Source of the DNA: Desulfovibrionales bacterium
GTDB lineage: Bacteria > Desulfobacterota > QYQD01
Direction: 5' to 3'
Length of the DNA stretch: 64,000 nt
NCBI GenBank assembly: GCA_028715605.1
Contig: JAQURM010000009.1
Coordinates: 35,298-99,297 of the forward strand
Shown here: positions 62,246-64,000 of the stretch, in pieces
How the letters are laid out: each line of letters begins with the position of its first letter
Numbering within the stretch: position 1 is the first letter of the stretch
Made by a program: the position numbers and the translations under genes
Notes under the pieces: model-generated
The model's input: the letters and a program-made list of their open reading frames with translations, nothing else
What the model was told of the DNA's origin: nothing
The model's database searches: none

Positions 62246-62488
62246 CTAAACGCCAAATTTCTTTGCGAGCTTATCAGCCTGTTTCGTATCCCAACCGTAT
62301 TGCGTGGCAAATTGTTTTATTTCTTCCTTTGTTGGTAAAATTCCAGCTGATTTCAGCTTCTTGAAAATAGCTTTAGCCAATGACAGATTAGAAGGCTCCA
62401 AAATCGAGAGTCGACCAAGTGGCCTTAGTGAGCTTGTCAGATCTTTAATAGCATCTTCCGTCGATTGGTATTGGTCTGGTTCGATCAT
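62246..62488 (-). CDS. Hypothetical protein, possible integron-cassette gene
   Basis: 80 residues from ATG 62488 (AAGGA 8 nt upstream). MIEPDQYQSTEDAIKDLTSS, LSLAKAIFKKLKSAGILPTK, EEIKQFATQYGWDTKQADKL: mostly helical and charged. No family recognised. It lies directly downstream (minus strand) of an attC-like site, in the place of the next cassette. Confidence 0.6.
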   Translation of the reverse strand: MIEPDQYQSTEDAIKDLTSSLRPLGRLSILEPSNLSLAKAIFKKLKSAGILPTKEEIKQFATQYGWDTKQADKLAKKFGV

Positions 62489-62510
62489 GCTGTTTTCCTT
62501 TCTAACGAGT

Positions 62511-62621
62511 CTGTAGAAAAAGGTCAAATTTAGAGGACTCTGAAGCCTTTCACGTTTATAACCTATCGAAATTATTAGATTGCAATTTCTCCAAAACGGC
62601 CCGAATAGGGTTTTTCTACAG
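62511..62621. repeat. MITE-like element with CTGTAGAAAAA inverted ends
   Basis: CTGTAGAAAAA at 62511-62521 and TTTTTCTACAG at 62611-62621 are exact inverted repeats around 89 bp of AT-rich sequence without a gene. Abuts the attC-like site. Confidence 0.65.
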
Positions 62622-62696
62622 GCTCAACGCCCCGCATAACCGACTGGCAATTCCGCTACGCGGAATTGCCAGTCCGAGTTGATGCGGTTGTTAGGT
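62622..62696 (-). other. attC-like integron recombination site 1
   Basis: Outer core boxes GCTCAAC (62622-62628) and GTTAGGT (62690-62696) fit RYYYAAC and GTTRRRY in both orientations. Inside, CCGCATAAC faces GTTGATGCGG with one extra base, and GACTGGCAATTCCGC pairs with GCGGAATTGCCAGTC around a 3-base loop. On the minus strand it lies just after the stop of the gene at 62706-63722, as in a gene cassette. No integrase gene in the window. Confidence 0.6.
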
Positions 62697-62705
62697 CTAT
62701 GCGGT

Positions 62706-63722
62706 CTATGAATATATTTTTGCTCCACATGAACTTATGCCCTTTTCATCTATAATCGTTGCTTCATAGAGTGTTCGTTCTATTCCAAATTCTTTCTCTG
62801 GTTGCTGGCCATATTTCACAAGAAAAATATCAAACTCACGGATTGGATTGCCTGTCACCCAGCCTATATCTTTTTCTAAATCCTCTTGCTTTGTTTTTGA
62901 TACAATTTCCCGAGCTAAATTTATAGCAGGTTTATACATCTTTTCGCTTGTGTATTTGAACCGTTGTCCGTATTTTCCTTTGCCCTGCAAATCTTTAAAG
63001 CTTAAATCTTTCGGAAGTCCTGGGATTTTCTTATGCAGCCAGCCCCAGTCTAGAAATATCTTTGAAATAACGATATCTGGTTTTATCACCTGAAAACCAA
63101 GATCCATCATAAAGTGTAAGGCTGTCAGATTGCCTCGATATCCTATTTTCATCAAATTCCCGTGTATGGCCCACACATTTTCATCGCTGTAACCATTTTT
63201 TACAAAATCAAGAACCGGTATGTTTGTACCCTTATTGTTAAGAAAATCTATTAATAGCCTCGCCACAGACACTATCTTAACAAGTTTCTGGACATTGCCG
63301 ATTGTTTGCTTATTTAAAAAGTCACCTGTCCTATTAAAAAAGTCATGAACTTGATGCCCACCTCTAATAAATGTATGTCCTAATGCTTCTATATTCCAAT
63401 CTTCCCCAGAAAATCTTTCGTAATCATCGAAAATACTTTCTATATCATTTATCTCTGTTGTAGCGGTCTGCGATAAAATGTAGGCATATCTGATTTTTGT
63501 CCATAAGTGATGCCAAATAGCGGTTGCTGTATTCTTATCTGTTCCACGATATTTCCTTAATTCAGCGTCATCACACAGCTTTTCCACGCCTTTTTTTAGT
63601 CTTTCTTTATTCTTCCTATGTATATCTGGATTATTAGACAGGGGTCGAGTTGCCTCTTCGTAAACAGCCTTCCGAGTTTTGCGATAAAGTTCGGACATCT
63701 CATGTACATCATTTCCATTCAT
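62706..63722 (-). CDS. Hypothetical protein, probable integron-cassette gene
   Basis: 338 residues from ATG 63722 (a GGGGG run about 10 nt upstream; the open frame reaches 63797, but that crosses an attC-like site). Helical N-terminal part (MSELYRKTRKAVYEEATRPL), then GYRGNLTALHFMMDLGFQVI KPD, which is faintly like the LGF-x-V-x-x-PD segment of HhH-GPD DNA glycosylases, and IFLDWGWLHKKIPGLP. No firm family. Flanked by attC-like sites at both ends; AT-rich relative to the core genes, which fits a captured gene. Confidence 0.7.
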   Translation of the reverse strand: MNGNDVHEMSELYRKTRKAVYEEATRPLSNNPDIHRKNKERLKKGVEKLCDDAELRKYRGTDKNTATAIWHHLWTKIRYAYILSQTATTEINDIESIFDDYERFSGEDWNIEALGHTFIRGGHQVHDFFNRTGDFLNKQTIGNVQKLVKIVSVARLLIDFLNNKGTNIPVLDFVKNGYSDENVWAIHGNLMKIGYRGNLTALHFMMDLGFQVIKPDIVISKIFLDWGWLHKKIPGLPKDLSFKDLQGKGKYGQRFKYTSEKMYKPAINLAREIVSKTKQEDLEKDIGWVTGNPIREFDIFLVKYGQQPEKEFGIERTLYEATIIDEKGISSCGAKIYS

Positions 63723-63743
63723 GATGTTTTCCCCCTTTCTTGG

Positions 63744-63808
63744 ACCTAACGGTAAAGATTGTATACGGAGTGAAGCGTAGCGGAATTCCGGATACAATCA
63801 TGTTGAAC
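63744..63808 (-). other. attC-like integron recombination site 2
   Basis: Core boxes ACCTAAC (63744-63750) and GTTGAAC (63802-63808). The interior stem GATTGTATACGGA pairs with TCCGGATACAATC (one mismatch), with a loop containing GCGTAGCGGAAT like site 1. 65 bp. Confidence 0.55.
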
Positions 63809-64000
63809 GGAGCCGCGCCCCCATTGTCTATGGGGATTCAATCGAGCGACTTCGTTGTAACAAGTTTCATTAATGGTGAATTCAAGTTGCAAGTGCACCA
63901 CTTGATCTATGCCAGAAGACTTCATGGGGAGACCGGTAGCCAAGGCACTTTCTTGGTCTATGATTAAGCTTTTTAACTGCAACCGCAATATCTTTTTCAG
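63809..64000. other. Window end, no gene assigned
   Basis: Contains GAATTCAAGTTGCAAGTGCA (63878-63897) and nine more bases, a near copy of the sequence at 15430-15458 where the Rhs fragment ends. A minus-strand open frame (63746-63988) crosses the attC-like site and has no ribosome site; not called. Confidence 0.4.

Noticed and set aside
63746..63988. 80-residue minus-strand open frame at the window end
   Set aside because: Crosses an attC-like hairpin, lacks a ribosome site and any known motif.

Overview
The window reads as about 64 kb of chromosome from an anaerobic Gram-negative bacterium, most likely a member of Desulfobacterota (the former Deltaproteobacteria) or a close relative. Reasons: a TonB-type outer-membrane B12 receptor, a tungsten aldehyde:ferredoxin oxidoreductase, PEP-CTERM proteins behind sigma-54 promoters, citramalate synthase, an anaerobic lower-ligand (bzaF-type) enzyme, Rhs proteins, and many RAYT/REP and other dispersed intergenic repeats. 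This is inference from gene content; no rRNA or tRNA gene was seen.

Layout. (1) 1-6.4 kb: cobalamin region: end of cbiB, a cobalamin riboswitch, then btuB-btuF-btuC-btuD and a coupled PP-loop ATPase. (2) 6.5-7.0 kb: hicBA toxin-antitoxin pair. (3) 7.0-15.45 kb: accessory region, almost all on the minus strand, holding an orphan array of Rhs C-terminal tips. Each tip or tip remnant is followed directly by a small membrane protein (candidate immunity). The array is cut by RAYT/REP elements, truncated transposase ends and a vapBC pair, and no full-length rhs gene is present. (4) 15.5-17.5 kb: a second cobalamin riboswitch with terminator, an inverted-repeat insertion, and a ThiC-family enzyme that is probably the anaerobic 5-hydroxybenzimidazole synthase BzaF. 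(5) 17.9-24.6 kb: icd, comF-like, an unusual nitrilase-HldE fusion, a sulfotransferase, a YkgJ-type protein, murI and two small proteins. (6) 24.7-30.6 kb, minus strand: acyP, ligA, queC, queE, queD, a PCC-domain protein, tatC and a new 56-aa membrane protein. (7) 30.8-41.1 kb, plus strand: phoH, a PgpH-like HD hydrolase, ybeY, pdxJ, acpS, nnr, tsaE, lysC, cimA, comEA-like. (8) 41.2-45.5 kb: four PEP-CTERM proteins, two with near-consensus sigma-54 promoters. (9) 45.5-56.8 kb: tungsten AOR, a large TPR protein coupled to a dipeptide/oligopeptide ABC transporter split into divergent dppABC-TPR and dppDF arms. (10) 56.8-64 kb: accessory region with two DUF4143-type ATPases, mntA/hepT, a second RAYT, a truncated tungstate-binding protein and two attC-like sites flanking a cassette gene (integron-cassette remnant).

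How the parts connect. B12 import (btuBFCD), B12 ring assembly (cbiB) and lower-ligand synthesis (bzaF) lie in one window under two cobalamin riboswitches. The most novel-looking part is the Rhs tip array. Five C-terminal types are visible and all are paired with hydrophobic partner proteins, which points to membrane-targeting toxins and membrane immunity proteins. RAYT-derived 134-bp mini-elements lie exactly at the 5' edge of the truncated tips.
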